A DNA stretch of 64,000 nt from Hemileia vastatrix (GCA_030280995.1 JASXTE010000001.1:33413700-33477699); one strand, 5' to 3'; positions 44,640 to 57,108 are shown, numbered from the stretch's first letter. The notes: generated by a model not told the origin, from the letters alone. Numbers and translations: made by a program.

Positions 44640-45074
44640 CTAAATATTGAGTGATAATTTTAATCAGACCATTTTGACTATTTTAAATAAGTTACTGGCT
44701 GACAATTATAGTGAAATAATTGATAAATGTGCTTTATATCACTTCAAAGCTAGACTTATGCACTATAAATTTAATTAAATTTAAATTGCACTTTGATGGA
44801 TTAAGTTTGCCTATTTAAAAGAATTGATTTGGCTACTTAGACGTCTTAAAATAAGACTTCTAAAATTTGATGATTTTCATGCTAGAAATGGCTAATGCAT
44901 ACTGGCCTTATCCTTCCTGCATTTATCCCACCTTTATAGCTTCATTTATAAAAAAGTAAGTGATTTCAAGCTAAATAACCCCCACAGTTTATTTTCTATA
45001 TGTGTAATAATGCTAAAACAATTGAGAGGTGCTTATTTAGTGTCCTAATTGCATTAGTAGTGCATTGACCTCAT
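44640..45074 (+). repeat. Fragment of a family A-like LTR
   Basis: Matches the middle of the A LTR (6840-7180): GTGCTTTATATCACTTCAAA against GCGCTTTATTTCACTTAAAA, GCTAGAAATGGCTAATGCAT, GGTGCTTATTTAGTGTCCTA. It breaks off at TTAGGGGGTCTCCAACC (45072), which looks like the left end of a MITE whose right end I could not find. Confidence 0.55.
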
Positions 45075-45846
45075 TAGGGGGTCTCCAACCTTAATAAATA
45101 TGCCACACAAACAGGCCATATAAAGGGTACCAAACCTCTAACTAAAAAATAAATACATATTTCATGTAAAGTTGTATTTGGACAGCATATTTTTCCCCAA
45201 ATTCCCTTCTTTTGGGTCAAAAAAGTCTTCAAAACACCTTACTTTTTCATCATGATTAGTCAGCACTAGGTACCAAAGTGCCACCACCTAGATTTTTTTT
45301 ACCTAATCCTTAAAAGAATATTCATATGAGAAAATTATATGAATTACCAGGACTTAAAATATACCTTAATCATAAACTTACCCTTAATCTTCATAAATTT
45401 TCACTGACATAACATACCACCTTTAGTCCACTTTCAAATTGAGATCACTGCTACATTTCTAGCTCTTGATTTAATGGTTAATTCTGACATGGATTCCAAA
45501 GCTGTGCTACCTCCACCAATAGAATCTAGCAATACTTCATGATCTGAAAAAGTTCTATGAGTTCTAAAACACTATAAATCATCCTTTCTCATTTTAAAAG
45601 CCTAGCTTAACTAACTTACAATTTTGTGCAATGAAATTCCCCAGCTTCCCAGTTTCTTGAATTTTGGTTCAGCTCCCAGACTTGAAATTGCATAATATTT
45701 TCAAAATGTTTCTACATCACTCTGATATCTCTTCTTTTCTCACATGAATTAATTACTGTTGGTTCTTATACTTCTCACTTCACAGCTCTCAAGGTTAGTC
45801 ACTTTCTCATTTTTAGTAGTTTAATTGCTTATTGAAATATATTTTT
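45075..45846. other. Stretch without gene
   Basis: Begins GGGGGTCTCCAACC. Moderately balanced sequence without a conserved open frame. Possibly the body of a non-autonomous DNA transposon. Confidence 0.25.
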
Positions 45847-46698
45847 TGTCAGACTAGGTATCTCCAGGACTGAGTAATTATTATGTTTAAAATCAGATAA
45901 CCTTAATTACATTAAGCTCATTACTTAAAAATAAGTTTAAAATACTTACATATATGGTTATAATACATATATATATAATTATTACACTATTATATGACTT
46001 ATAGTAGTTTAAATAGCTTATCCATAGCCTAATAATACTTATTAAGATGTTAATGGAGTCATAATATACTTATCTTAAGTTATATTAAGTAATTATAGAC
46101 ATACATAAGCTTATATGTATACATAAACCTCATATTCAGTGAAATATGTAGTTATATTATGTATATTTAGGTCTATAAGTGGGGTTTAACCTCTTGATAG
46201 CCTATAACCTTTAATTTTATGCTTATTTAAGGTCATATGGACGTATTCAGTGGACTCACAATTCCTAAACATGCATATACACCTATTTCAGGTGCATATA
46301 TCCAGTTTTAACAACTTAATCTGCTTCCTTGGATGGATTTTCACAGATTTATGGGCTGATATATGATTACTAGGTTAATGTAGATGATTAGGGATGTTAT
46401 TAGGGGCTTGGACAACTAATTTTGTTCTTTATATGATTTTGGTTTCAATATATACTCTTTAAATGAGTTATTTTATCTGTTTCTTTATGTTATCCGCTTT
46501 TATCTGTTTATTCTATTTATGGTATGGGTCTGTGGTATCATTAATTGTGATGGAGGGTCCTTACTGGAGGTCTGGGTGTTCAAACTGCTTGAAGTGGATT
46601 CCATGTGGAGGTGATGGGCCCTCACAGTGCTGTGATTTCCAGGGATAGTAGTGACATCATCTGGATTGAAGGTCTGTGCAGGCCCGTGGATTTTGACA
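45847..46698 (+). repeat. Divergent family A-like solo LTR
   Basis: Starts TGTCAGACTAGGTATCTCCAGGACTGAG, closely matching the A LTR start, and a TTTTGACA end is at 46698 (852 bp). Internal similarity fades and no target duplication is visible, so the right edge is tentative. Confidence 0.45.
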
Positions 46699-47839
46699 GG
46701 TTATTAGACATCACTTACTTACTAAACTTCAAATAAACATTATAAAATAATTATTATCATATATAAATATATTATAAAGCATTTATAAATTAATATTATA
46801 TTTATATAAGCTATAACTATATTTTATTATTCTATTTTCCACCACTAGCACGCATAAAATCCAAGTATTGTGAGTTTATATTGAGAATAACTATTTTATT
46901 AGTCTTCCCCTGAGGTTTAATAAATAAATCATTTAACAATAAGTAGTAGGACCATTAATATTTACTATTAAATCATACTTAAATACTAGCACACACTGAC
47001 ATTTTTCTTGTCTTTTTTTGATTCTTTTTATACCATCCTTTTTGCTTTAATAGCTAATTGATTTGATCTTTTTTAATTTTTCCCATTTTTTCTCGCTCTT
47101 TATCTTTATATTATTCTTGATTTATTAACCTTTTGGTGTTTTTGGTCATCTTTAGGTTTTTTCACTTTTTTGGACTTTTTCCTTGCAAAATTGCTTCAGA
47201 ATCATTTGGAACCAACATGTAATTTTATCTGATATAGTTCCACATAATTGAAGGTTTCTTTGGTCTTTTTTGGTCTTTTCATTTTTTAAAACCATTTGTA
47301 AAATTTTTCAAAGCCTTTCCAAGTGAAATTTAGGTTTTTTTGGGAAATATTTGCTCATTTTTTCACTAAATCAATTTTGAATTCTTTGGAAACATTTAGA
47401 AACAATTCAGAAACCTTTTAAAAGCATTCTAAAGTGTTTTTGGTCTTCTTGGGTATTTTGGGACACTTTTTGGCACTTTTTCTTTGCAATATTTTTCAAC
47501 TTTTCTGGGAACATTTTGGCACTTTTCTGGTAAGGTTTTGGGGTTTTTTGAGGCAATATTTGGGGAACTTTTTTCTGGAAACTTTTGAAGAGTTTAAGGT
47601 AATTTTGGGATACTTTTCTGAAAAATTATTGGAAACTTTTTGGAAACTTTTGGGACACATTTTTGGGACCTTTAAGACATTTTTGGGACACTCTTTGTTA
47701 GCCAGTAGCTTATGTAACATATTAAAACCAGTCTGCTTAAATTTATTACTTAATTACTTAATTACTTAATTACTTAAATATTTAAATATTATAAAATTAA
47801 TATTTCAGAATTATTAAGTATTATACATTATGACTATGT
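46699..47839. repeat. AT-rich stretch with TTTTGG minisatellite
   Basis: 46699-47030 is AT-rich filler. 47150-47720 is built of loose repeats of GGRACAYTTTTTGG/GGAAACTTTT; the 111-codon open frame there is its translation (FWKLLGHIFG-type) and not a gene. Confidence 0.5.
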
Positions 47840-48450
47840 TTAATAACTATATTACAATTTATGTTGTATTCTTTGAGTTTTTTTATTGATGCAAAAAATT
47901 TTACCTAATTAAAATTTTATTTAATTTTTATAAATTTAATTAAATGAAAAAAAATAAAAATAAATAAATTAAACCTATGGCCAAATTATAGATCTAATTC
48001 CTTGTAATTACTGGGGTGCAGCCCTTTCTTGTAGTCAGCTATAGTGAGGCCAGGGAGAGCAAGGAAAGATCCTTTAGTATTTCCTTGGTACTTTAAGGGA
48101 TAAGATATTTTAACTTTGTAATTTATTAAACTAACTTAAATTATTTCATTTTATTAAATTCTAATTATTTTATTAAAATTTATCATAAAAATTTAATTTA
48201 TCTTCTCAATTCATTTTAAATTAATTTTATATTAAAATTTTAACTTATTTATCATTAATTTTGTTGACTTCAACAAAATTCAAGTTGTATTAATTTTTTC
48301 CATAAATTTTTTTTACTTTTTTTGTTTTAGATCATTCTGATTTAGATACATTCACGTCATATTTACTATATACAATTAAATTAAATCATATACAAATAAT
48401 TTATTTTTCTACTTTAAATCATTTATTTGAAATATAACTGTTCAACCTGA

Positions 48451-50321
48451 AAAAAAGAAATAAAAAATATTATTGAATTACTACTCTATTGTTCTAAGTC
48501 AAAACATTCTGTTCCATCTTCAGTTTATTATCTTAAAATCAAGCTTATTTATCATCCTCATCTACCATGCAAGCCAGCCATTGGGGGTCTCTCTGAATTT
48601 TGGAGGACAAAAAATCTTGTTTTAAGGACAGGAAATACTTGCATGTTTGATATAGGGTGTTCCAAAGGGTCAAGGATTCCTGGATTGGAATGTTGTATTG
48701 TGGGTTGAAAAGGTGGAGTAGGATAAATAATAAGAAAAGAGTGGAATTGAAAACTTTAAAACTAAATTTTGTGAAAAAAAGACAAATGTCAATTTCACTT
48801 AACTAATTAGTTTATGACTGCCAAGTCAAAAATTAAAATTGGTCTCAGGAGAGGCATAAACCATGGAATGTTGTTTTTGGAATATATACTAAAAAATAGT
48901 TGTACCTTTCAGCACAACTATAGTACACTATGTAGATAATATTGTTTCAAACTGTCCTGCAACAACCAGACTAAGGCATGTCACGGCACAGGCCTTGCTA
49001 CTTTCAAAACTCAAAATGGAGTGAGACAGTGACTTGTGGCCTGTTACAGCAGATAATGTTGCTGCACAACTCTTTCTTCCTTTTTTGTTTTTATTACTTT
49101 TTATTTATTACAATCTCACTCAGCAAAGGGCATAAAGTTATGGTAGACAAATAGGCTAGATAACTCACCCCTACATCCATACCAACCTTTTCCAACTAGC
49201 TCCATCACCACTGCAATTGCCACCCTGAGAAACCCTGACTCACCTCACCCCAGCTCCACCACTTCCACCTCTAACCACCTCCACTACAACTTCAACTCCG
49301 CCTCAATTACAGCCATTTCCTTTATCACTATTTTAATTTTCACTGGCTCTTCCACCTTCTCCTCCACCTCAGCCTCCAGATACAAAAAAAAATTAGAAAA
49401 AAAAGAAAAAAAATATGTGTGTGACTTCTCCATATATTTTTTCTTATTTTTTTTGTTTTCTCATTTTTTTTAGCCTAACACTCCACCATCTTGCCACTTC
49501 ACCACCTCCCCCAAACATTTGCACCTCCACAACCACCCTTCACACCTCAACCACCTCTTGTGCCACCACCACCAGTTGCACCAACATCAACACCACCACA
49601 ACAACGACAACATCCTCTTTTAATAAAAGGGGGAATAGAAAGAAATGATAAAATAAGTGAAAATCTTAGACAGTATAAAGATTGCCCATATTCTGGCTGG
49701 AAAAATGTGTTCAGATTATAAAAATGTAGCAGGTTGAGAAAATAAGCAGTCACCACTGGAAAATGAGATTTTACACTTATAAAATGAGCAGAAAACAGTG
49801 AAAGGGGTGTGCAGTGACACTTAGAATTTTTTCAGGACTTAGGTAGCTGTAGCAGCACATAGCAATTTGTGCTTTGTTATTTGCAAGGTAAGTTTATGGC
49901 TTGTGATCAGTTGTTGCAGGACAACCTGCAACATTATGGTCCCCTATAGTGGAAGAAAATAGTTTGAATAAATTTTTAATAATTTCAAACTTAACATTGA
50001 AAGAGTAATATTAGTATATATAATTACTGACAAAATTATTTTTTATTTATAATTTATATATATATATATAAGATTTTTAAAAAAGTTATTTATTTTTCAG
50101 AACTCAATAATTGATTTAATATTGATTATAGTACTTAATTTCTCAGGCCTGTTAAGTCAGTTAGAAATTACAGTGAGATTTAATTATTTAAAATTACTTA
50201 AAATAAAATAATTAATTAAATTATTTTGTAAGTAAAATTTTTATAATTTGAAAAGTATATTTAAAAACTAAAATAATTTTTTTTAGATATAATATTTTTA
50301 TTCAATCATACTATCTGTGAA
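48451..50321. other. Region without recognisable genes
   Basis: About 1.9 kb. 49190-49390 and 49490-49620 are C-rich, encoding Pro/Thr-rich runs. One such frame (49491-49721, ending DCPYSGWKNVFRL) is not pure low complexity at its C-terminus but has no family I recognise. CTGCAACAACCA (48957) and its near complement (49912) may be ends of a small insertion. F's 5' LTR could not be delimited. Confidence 0.35.
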
Positions 50322-52380
50322 ATGGATGCAGACAAGAAAATTGTGGTAAGTTCTAGAGCTAGTATTTCTGATTTTAAGAAATTTATCTAATTAAATATAA
50401 CATAGGACATAGTCATGCAGGAGGCCAAACCCTCAGAGCAATACAACTCACCAAGGATAGCAGAGAACCTTCCACCAGGTTTGAAAATTAAGAAAAAATC
50501 AGCATGTTTTTCTCAGTGGTGAACAACCATGAGTGAGAGTGGAAAAAATTGAAAGCATGGCTGGAGATTTTGGAAGAAAAAGTCATGAAATAATGAACAA
50601 AAGGTAGATATATTTCAAAAAGAACAATTAAGTACTGACCAGCCCATGAAATCCCTCTACTCATCAAGGAGATTCCCCACCATCAGACATGAAAACAGTG
50701 TAAAATTTGAAATGGAAACGGATAAATACAAATTGGGACAGAATCCAAAATAAAATCCAGGTATTACAGGTTCCTTAACCTAGTCTTTCAAGGCCTCCTC
50801 CACCACAAGTGAGCCATCCCCATCCCTAGAAAGTAAAGAAAAATGAAAAAGGCAGTATGAATATAAAAACTTGGTAAGTAATACACCAAATAAATTAGCA
50901 GGTATTAATACTGAAAAAGTTTTTTAGGTGAGAGTGATTTGGAGGAGGAAATAATTAAATATTATAGACAATCATCAGAAGCTCAAGTTTTAAATACTTT
51001 TGATGATGGATTTTCTTATATTTAATGATCATGTAGCTCTATTATTAAATGAAGACAATAGTACTGTGGTTAAGACCCTGAAGAAATATCTAAAATAATA
51101 AATGATTCTTATTCAAAACTTGTAAGAAATCAGTTAGATGTAAGTTGAGTAATAAACCTTAGAATGAATAGTTTAATTCATGAATTTGGTAAGAGATTAA
51201 ATCAATTAGAAATTTCTCATGAATTAAGTATTGAGATAACTGATAATGTTGTTAAAATATTATGAAGTAAGGTCTATCATAAGATAAAATCAGCTGTTAA
51301 GGATATGAATAAACAGCTTATACTTTGTAAAAATGAAAACCAGTCTATAAAAGATAAACTTTTTAATATGAACAAAGAAATAGATATTTTGAAATCCCAA
51401 ATTGCTTCAATCTCTAAAAAATTATTAGTTAATGAAAAGAGAAACACTTTATTAACTCATAATATAAATGAAACATTATATAAAATTCCATTATTTAGAT
51501 TAGCAGAAAACAATTTTAATTTATCTTATAAATTGAATAAAGAAAAAATTAATTATATCCAAAGGAAATTTTCAAAAGTAAAAGAAAAACAATTTTTGTT
51601 TGATAATGTTTCAGATAAAAATTTTCTAGAGAAACATTCTCAGAACTCATTGAAAGAGAATCTAAGTGGATATATTTCAAAAATCTCAGAGTTTTTAAAT
51701 AATGTAAAAGATATTAAAAATCCTGATTGTAATCATCATCAAAAGAATTAACCAAATTTAAATCAATAACCTATTTTTGATGGTTATACTGCTTCAGACT
51801 GCCAACATTTCATCCAGAGAATTGATAATTTAAAATCATCATACAAATTACCAGAAAAAGAAATTACTTCTAAATTAATTTTTTTACTTATTAATGTTTC
51901 TTTAATGTGGTATGAATCTATTCTTATGTATGAAGAAGAGTACTCATGGCAGGAATGGAAACAATTAATTGAAAAAAGTGTGGTGTTTCAAAATTCAAAT
52001 TAGCACAATTGAGGTTGTATGAGTAAAGTCAATATTTTTTAAAATTTTCTGAAAAATCCATAGTCTTTTTAATGAAATTATAAGAAATATTGAAAGCTAT
52101 GGATCAAAAAATTTATTTATACTACCAAACACATTAAGAGATCTAGTGGTAGCCAGATCTTAAAATACTTATAACACTTCTTCTTTTATTAATATCTGTA
52201 GTGATGTTCTATTAAATCATAGATATAAACCAAGAGGAAATTTACAAAAGTATCATCAGCAAAATTACATTGAAAAATCTGGACATAAAACTCCTGATAA
52301 GATTGTAAAAGCTTCTGCTATTATTTCCCCAAAGAAATATTCAACAAATAATTGTGTAAAATGTGGAAAGTAAAGGCAGA
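50322..52380 (+). pseudogene. gag: F gag
   Basis: An N-terminal segment from MDADKKIV (50322) is poorly conserved. A 148-codon open part at 51305-51751 (coiled coil, KDKLFNMNKEIDILKSQIAS) corresponds to A1 1490-1830. Capsid (FDGYTASDCQHFIQRIDNLK, QEWKQLIEK) follows, and then a ruined zinc knuckle (NNCVKCGK) near 52350. Frames broken many times. Confidence 0.7.
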
Positions 52381-52559
52381 AAGGCAATTTTTGAGACAAA
52401 AAATAAATTTTTTGGAACAAAGTGGGCCTTAAAATCTGAAGATTTTAATGAATCATCAGATGTTAAAAGTGATATATATTTCTTATGAGAAAGAAAGTGA
52501 CATCTTTGTATTAAAAAATTATATCCAATACATAGATAAAATTTTTCTACAATGGATGG

Positions 52560-53030
52560 AATATTGTCTAATGTTGAAGATGCAAAAATAATCACTGATA
52601 TTACAGAAAATTTTATAGTCATTACACCAATTAAATTTGCTTTTCTAATAAATGGAGAAAATACAGAGGTGATATTAGATTCTGGAGCTGGATGAAGTAT
52701 TGTATCTTTAGCATCTTTAAAGAAAATAGATAATGACTATGAGAGAAAACTAGAAACTTTTTCTTCAGGAAATCGGAGAGGATATGGACCAGTATTGAAC
52801 CCTCTAGGTAAATATTCTACTTCAGTTTTCTTTAAAACTAAACATGGGTATGTAAGAGCAGTGTGTAATTTTATTTTTATGAAGAATAATAATTTAAGTA
52901 ATTAGTTTATAATGGGAAACAACATTCTAAACAATTTGGAATAAAATTAGACCCAGAAAATCAGTGTTTCACAATGGGAAAAACTGTTAAAAGAAAATTT
53001 AAAATAGTTTTTACTTCACCAAATTTTTAC
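52560..53030 (+). pseudogene. F aspartic protease
   Basis: EVILDSGAG-stop-SIVSL carries DSG as active site with a TGA just after. GYGPVLNPLGKYSTSVFFKT and NFIFMKNNNLSN match A1 protease. Confidence 0.75.
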
Positions 53031-53269
53031 TCAAATATTAATTCTTGTAATAATTTAATTTGATTAAAAGGTAGGATTTCTGAAGAAGTGAATCATCTTG
53101 ATGATGATACTTTAAAATTATCTTTTGGTGAACAATTGAATGAAGAATAAAAACAAGAAATAATGATCTTGGTGAAATTTTTTCTGGTGTCTTTTTCACA
53201 TGGTAAACATGAGTTAGGATTTGTATTCATTAATGAGATGAAACTAAATTTAACTTTTGAATTGGATGG

Positions 53270-53990
53270 GATTCTTTCTAGTTTGGAAAAGAAGCCTTAT
53301 CCTTCTTCTCCTATAAAAATTTAAGATATAGAGGATAATATCTTAGCACTTTAAAAAAAGAATATCATTAAAAAAGTGGATGTTACCCCTAAATATTGTG
53401 TAATTTCACCTGTATTTATATCTTATGAAAAAGATAAAGCAAGAATATGTGGAGATTACAGAACATTAAACACCTATACAGTTGATGAAATTAATCTCTT
53501 ACCAAGAATAAATACAATACATGCAAGCTTACAGGGATCAAAGTATATCAGCTGTCTACATGGCAATAAAGGTTATCATCAGATTTGTGTTGATAAATTA
53601 TCACAAAAATTTTTGTTGATTTCTACTCATATTGGAGTTTATAAATATATAAAGATGCCTTTTGGACCAAACAATGCACCTTCTGTGTTTCAAAAAGTAA
53701 CAGATAGTACTTTCTATCAAGAAATCATTGAAGGATGGTTAATGGTATACCTAGATGAAATCATTATTTTTTCAAAAACATTTGAAGAACATAATAATTC
53801 ACCTATCAAAAGTCTTTGAAAAGATGGATAATTTTAACATGAATTTACCTTTAAAAAAATGCAAATTTAGTTTTTATCCTTTAAAAGTTCTGGGACATGT
53901 GGTATAAGGGTTTAAAATTTGTGTTGATCAAAACAAAATAGCAGCCATACAAAATGTTGGAGTGCCAACTTCTTTTAAAAAAATTAAATC
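53270..53990 (+). pseudogene. pol: F reverse transcriptase, catalytic residues lost
   Basis: TPKYCVISPVFISYEKDKAR, CGDYRTLNTYTVDEI, then LHGNKGYHQI where A1 has LDGNKGYHQI (first Asp changed to His), MPFGPNNAPSVFQ, and VYLDEIIIFSKT where A1 has VYIDDIIVFSKT. Two of the three catalytic Asp are changed, so the enzyme would be inactive. Confidence 0.85.
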
Positions 53991-54484
53991 TTTTCTGGGT
54001 ATGTGTGGTTATTATAGACAGTATATAAAAAATCACCATATAATTGCTGCACCTTTAACAAATCTATTTAACAAAGATGTTTCTTTTATCTGGACTGATG
54101 AAAGACAAAAATCTTTTGAAACATTGATAAAATGTTTAATTTCAGCACCTATTTTAGGATTATCTCATTTTTCTAAACCTTTTGTGTTGTATACAAATGC
54201 AAGTTTTCTATGATTAGGATCTTCACTTCATCAAAAGCAATTGGTGAAAGGAAAAAATGTTAGAAGTGGTTATATGCTATATTTCAAGAACCTTGAGACC
54301 AAGTGAATCAAAATATGGTGCCACTCAATTGGAGGGTCTATCAGTAGTAGGAGCTTTGGAAAAGTTGCATTACTATGTAGATGACCAAAATTTGAATTAA
54401 TTACTTATTTTAGTCCTTTATAATCATTATTGAATTTAAAAATACCTAACAGACATTTTAGAAAGACTCATACAGTTGCCTTTC
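53991..54484 (+). pseudogene. F RNase H, cut by E
   Basis: SFLGMCGYYRQYIKNHHIIA, LYTNASFL (Asp changed to Asn), KYGATQLEGLSVVGAL, then IPNRHFRKTHTVAFL. It ends at the E LTR edge at 54485; A1 continues LEYRGRM at this point. Confidence 0.8.
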
Positions 54485-55558
54485 TGTAAGCAGAATCCAA
54501 GGGAGTTGGATAAACTGAAAAAAACCCAGTCCCTTTAAGTAAATAAGGAGTTCACAATTATCCAAGATATAACCTCTACTTGATAAGAAATAACCAATAA
54601 GCTATTTGTTATTAAAGGTGTTGAGATGTAAATTCTGTGCTCTTTATAATGAGGTTTAAAAACACAACATTGAAGTTGTATTTAGAAAAGTTATTTAAAT
54701 GATTGAATAATATATTTTTATGAAGCATTTATTTTTATGATTTAGTTTTTATAATCAGATCCCTGGTGATGAGACCTTTAAAATGGTACCCTATAAGTTA
54801 ATATCTATGATGATGTTTGAATTTATTGTAATGTAATGTAATAGTGTTATATTTATAAGGGTATTACAATTTTATAATTTGTTTTATAAAGTAAATTAAT
54901 GATTGTTAAAATATGTGTAGTTGTTGTTGGTTGTTGTTCAATAGATGGATCTCTCCCTGTATCTAATTTCAAGTCTAAAGGTATTATATCAATATTGTGT
55001 CATGTGCCCTACTTTCTCTTACCTGAGCATTCTGGAGCTTGTCCCGAGCTTGTCTGGAGATCTCCAGAGTTTTTTAAGAGATTTCACAGATCTTTGGACT
55101 CAATTAGAACCTTTAAAATACTAAAAAAAAATCTTGAAGAGTTACAGATGATAAAGCTACTTCTCCTTTATATTCCATTATGATTCTTGTAGCCTGCACA
55201 GCCCTATCCACGTAGTAAAAAATTATCAAGGTTAAGCAAATTATGAAAAATCAAAAATACTTTATAAAATTATTAAAAATAGTAGAAAAATAGTTAAAAT
55301 TCCAGCAAAATTCCCAAAGGCTCTTGAGATTCCTGAATTCAATTTACATACATTTTTAAAACTATACTTGCATTTCCTGCATGGTAATTATTTGTTGAAT
55401 CTTGACCTGTAAAATCAACCCTTTTTACCCACTTTTAATACTTAATTTATTTAATATAACCATTTTGAAATTTGATTGGCCTTTTCAATCTCAACAATCA
55501 TTCACCAAAAATACTTTATAATAAACTTAAGTGCCATACTAAACCTTTGACTACCACA
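54485..55558 (-). repeat. E element 3' LTR (D type, 1074 bp)
   Basis: Minus strand TGTGGTAGTCAAAGG at 55558 to GGATTCTGCTTACA at 54485, the same termini as D's LTR. Preceded by polypurine tract GAAGGGAGGA (55559-55568). Confidence 0.8.
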
Positions 55559-55568
55559 TCCTCCCTTC
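55559..55568 (-). promoter_or_regulatory. Polypurine tract of E
   Basis: GAAGGGAGGA on the minus strand immediately before the LTR; one base different from B and D. Confidence 0.75.
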
Positions 55569-55708
55569 AATGAAGAAGTTCCCCATTCTTTAAATTTGCA
55601 TAATTGATCAAACAAATATTCATCCTCTCTTCATCCTCTTCAAACATTTGTCTTAACTAGTCCAGAAAAATTTCAACTTTTTATTTTAAAATTAATATCA
55701 TCATCAAC

Positions 55709-56374
55709 ATGTCATCAAAAGACCTTGCTTACCCATGTGAACTTTGTGCCAAATACCAGGTTCCTTATCTAATTTCTAGCCCTGGTCTTCCTGGAAGAAC
55801 TGCCTGTGGTCTTTGCAGGCTTAATAAAATCAATTGTAATCATCCAATTATACCTTCCAGAACTGACGTCTATACTAGACCAGACACTCTTCCTGATCCT
55901 ACTGTTCCTAAAAAACAATTATCAAAAATTCCTACCTTCTTTTGTAATATAAAGGCCAAAATAGCTTCTTCATCTAAATATCCCAATCCTTTTATGCCAG
56001 TTTCTCCATTCAGTTTTTCTGAATAATTATTTCCTGGCTCAAAAAGTTAGTCTTTTAATTTTAATTTCAAAATTCTCCTACTAATTCCAAATCTAACTAC
56101 CATCTCTCCATACTCCTAAGATATTGAAATCACCAATACAGATGACATTGGCCAAGTGCAGAATAATTAAATAAATCATTATCTTTTATTTAATAGATAT
56201 CTCTTTCTTGACGTTTGTGATGATATGAAGCGTAAATTTTTAACTTTTTTTCTGGAAACTCCTGTCAATAATACTGAAGATTTAATGAAGAGAATAATTT
56301 TGATGCAAAGCTTTGATAATGATCTTGAAAGATTCCAAAGAGATTTTTTATTTCAATTGTCCCCTCTTATTTAA
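55709..56374 (+). pseudogene. Antisense Zn2Cys6-like gene, E copy (best preserved)
   Basis: A single plus-strand frame of 222 codons from ATG 55709 to TAA 56372-56374, opposite to the element's own genes. The first 106 codons are uninterrupted: CELCAKYQVPY, then GLPGRTACGLCRLNKINC gives CX2CX6(C to Y)X12CX2CX6C, the spacing of a fungal binuclear zinc cluster. Next come IPSRTDVYTRPDTLPDPT, PKKQLSKIPTFF and PVSPFSFSE. Four in-frame stops follow, but the same frame keeps TNTDDIGQVQ, DVCDDMKRKF and TPVNNTEDLMKRIILMQSFD, NDLERFQRDFLF. All blocks recur in D, and the zinc cluster and tail recur in B. Likely a DNA-binding regulator of the element; function is inference. Confidence 0.6.
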
Positions 56375-56507
56375 AATTTTAATACCTTGATTATTTTTAT
56401 TCTTTTAGTGCTGATGATCAATTTTGTCTTGTTGATTTTAATCCTTTAAATTCATCATATATTTTGAAATAAAATTTATAAACCGTATTCTCCTTGTGAT
56501 GATTCCA

Positions 56508-56714
56508 CTACTGAGAGCAAGGTTTGAATCCCTTCATAATCTCCTCTACCAGTCTCCATCCCTCTTCACAGCATGAGAGAGTGTGCCTCCCTAATGAGCC
56601 AAATACTTTTGATTCCATTCCCACTGGGCTTCCCCCTGAGCCAAATACTATGATTACATTTTTTCCATAGGGTCCTCCAAGCTTCCTCCTAAATAGGCTA
56701 CCAAAGAGACCCAC
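56508..56714 (-). CDS. Conserved small sense frame in E 3' region
   Basis: MGLFGSLFRRKLGGPYGKN, then VFGSLG, TLSCCEEGWRLVEE and an SQ end. It pairs with the D frame at 34363-34680. An extra VFGSGGSPVGMESK arises from an internal duplication. Upstream the CCDAES block is also shared. Hypothetical. Confidence 0.35.
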   Translation of the reverse strand: MGLFGSLFRRKLGGPYGKNVIIVFGSGGSPVGMESKVFGSLGRHTLSCCEEGWRLVEEIMKGFKPCSQ

Positions 56715-57108
56715 TAAATTCCAACTCCTATCCTTCTTCTATGATTCAGCATCACAACATTCAAATAATTTTCCTACCCTTTAAGATAAATCCTAATTTT
56801 ATATCATTAATCATAATTATCCAGACATTTTTAGCACCTTTATTCTTTAACTTTTAAAAACCTCCACAAATAAACTTTAAAATCTCCAACTTCTTTTAAT
56901 CCTAAATAACTTCATTTAATGATATCTCCATTGTTAAAGTTAGATGCACTGTTATCATTAATGACTGTTTTGTCCAAATGAGTGAGTAACAGTTTTAGTA
57001 CCAATGAACCAGTGAGAAATTAAAAATTACTGAATTGAATATCCCTCTTTATCAAAATTTCCACCTAAAATTCTTGAGATCCAAACTTTTATTTGATTAC
57101 CAGTTTTT

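Larger units (their letters stand above)
43975..48450. mobile_element. Unclassified element with about 600-bp inverted arms
   Basis: 43975-44620 and 47840-48450 are inverted copies. TTTTGTTGAAGTCAACAAAA (44149) faces TTTTGTTGACTTCAACAAAA (48258); AATTACTGGGGTGCAGCC (48006) faces a decayed complement at 44390; CTTTAAAGTA-type ends match. The interior holds old LTR pieces and a minisatellite but no transposase. Candidates are a MULE-like or fold-back element. Confidence 0.5.
50322..54484 (+). mobile_element. Retrotransposon F (family A relative), truncated by E
   Basis: Gag, protease, RT and part of RNase H in the same order as A1 but more diverged and full of stops. The 3' part stops at 54484, inside RNase H, where the LTR of E begins. 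Its own LTRs are not identifiable in the window. Confidence 0.75.

Noticed and set aside
45075..45846. Complete Harbinger MITE starting GGGGGTCTCCAACC
   Set aside because: No matching inverted right end found within the next 2 kb.
47434..47769. 111-codon Phe/Gly/Leu-rich frame
   Set aside because: Translation of the TTTTGG minisatellite.
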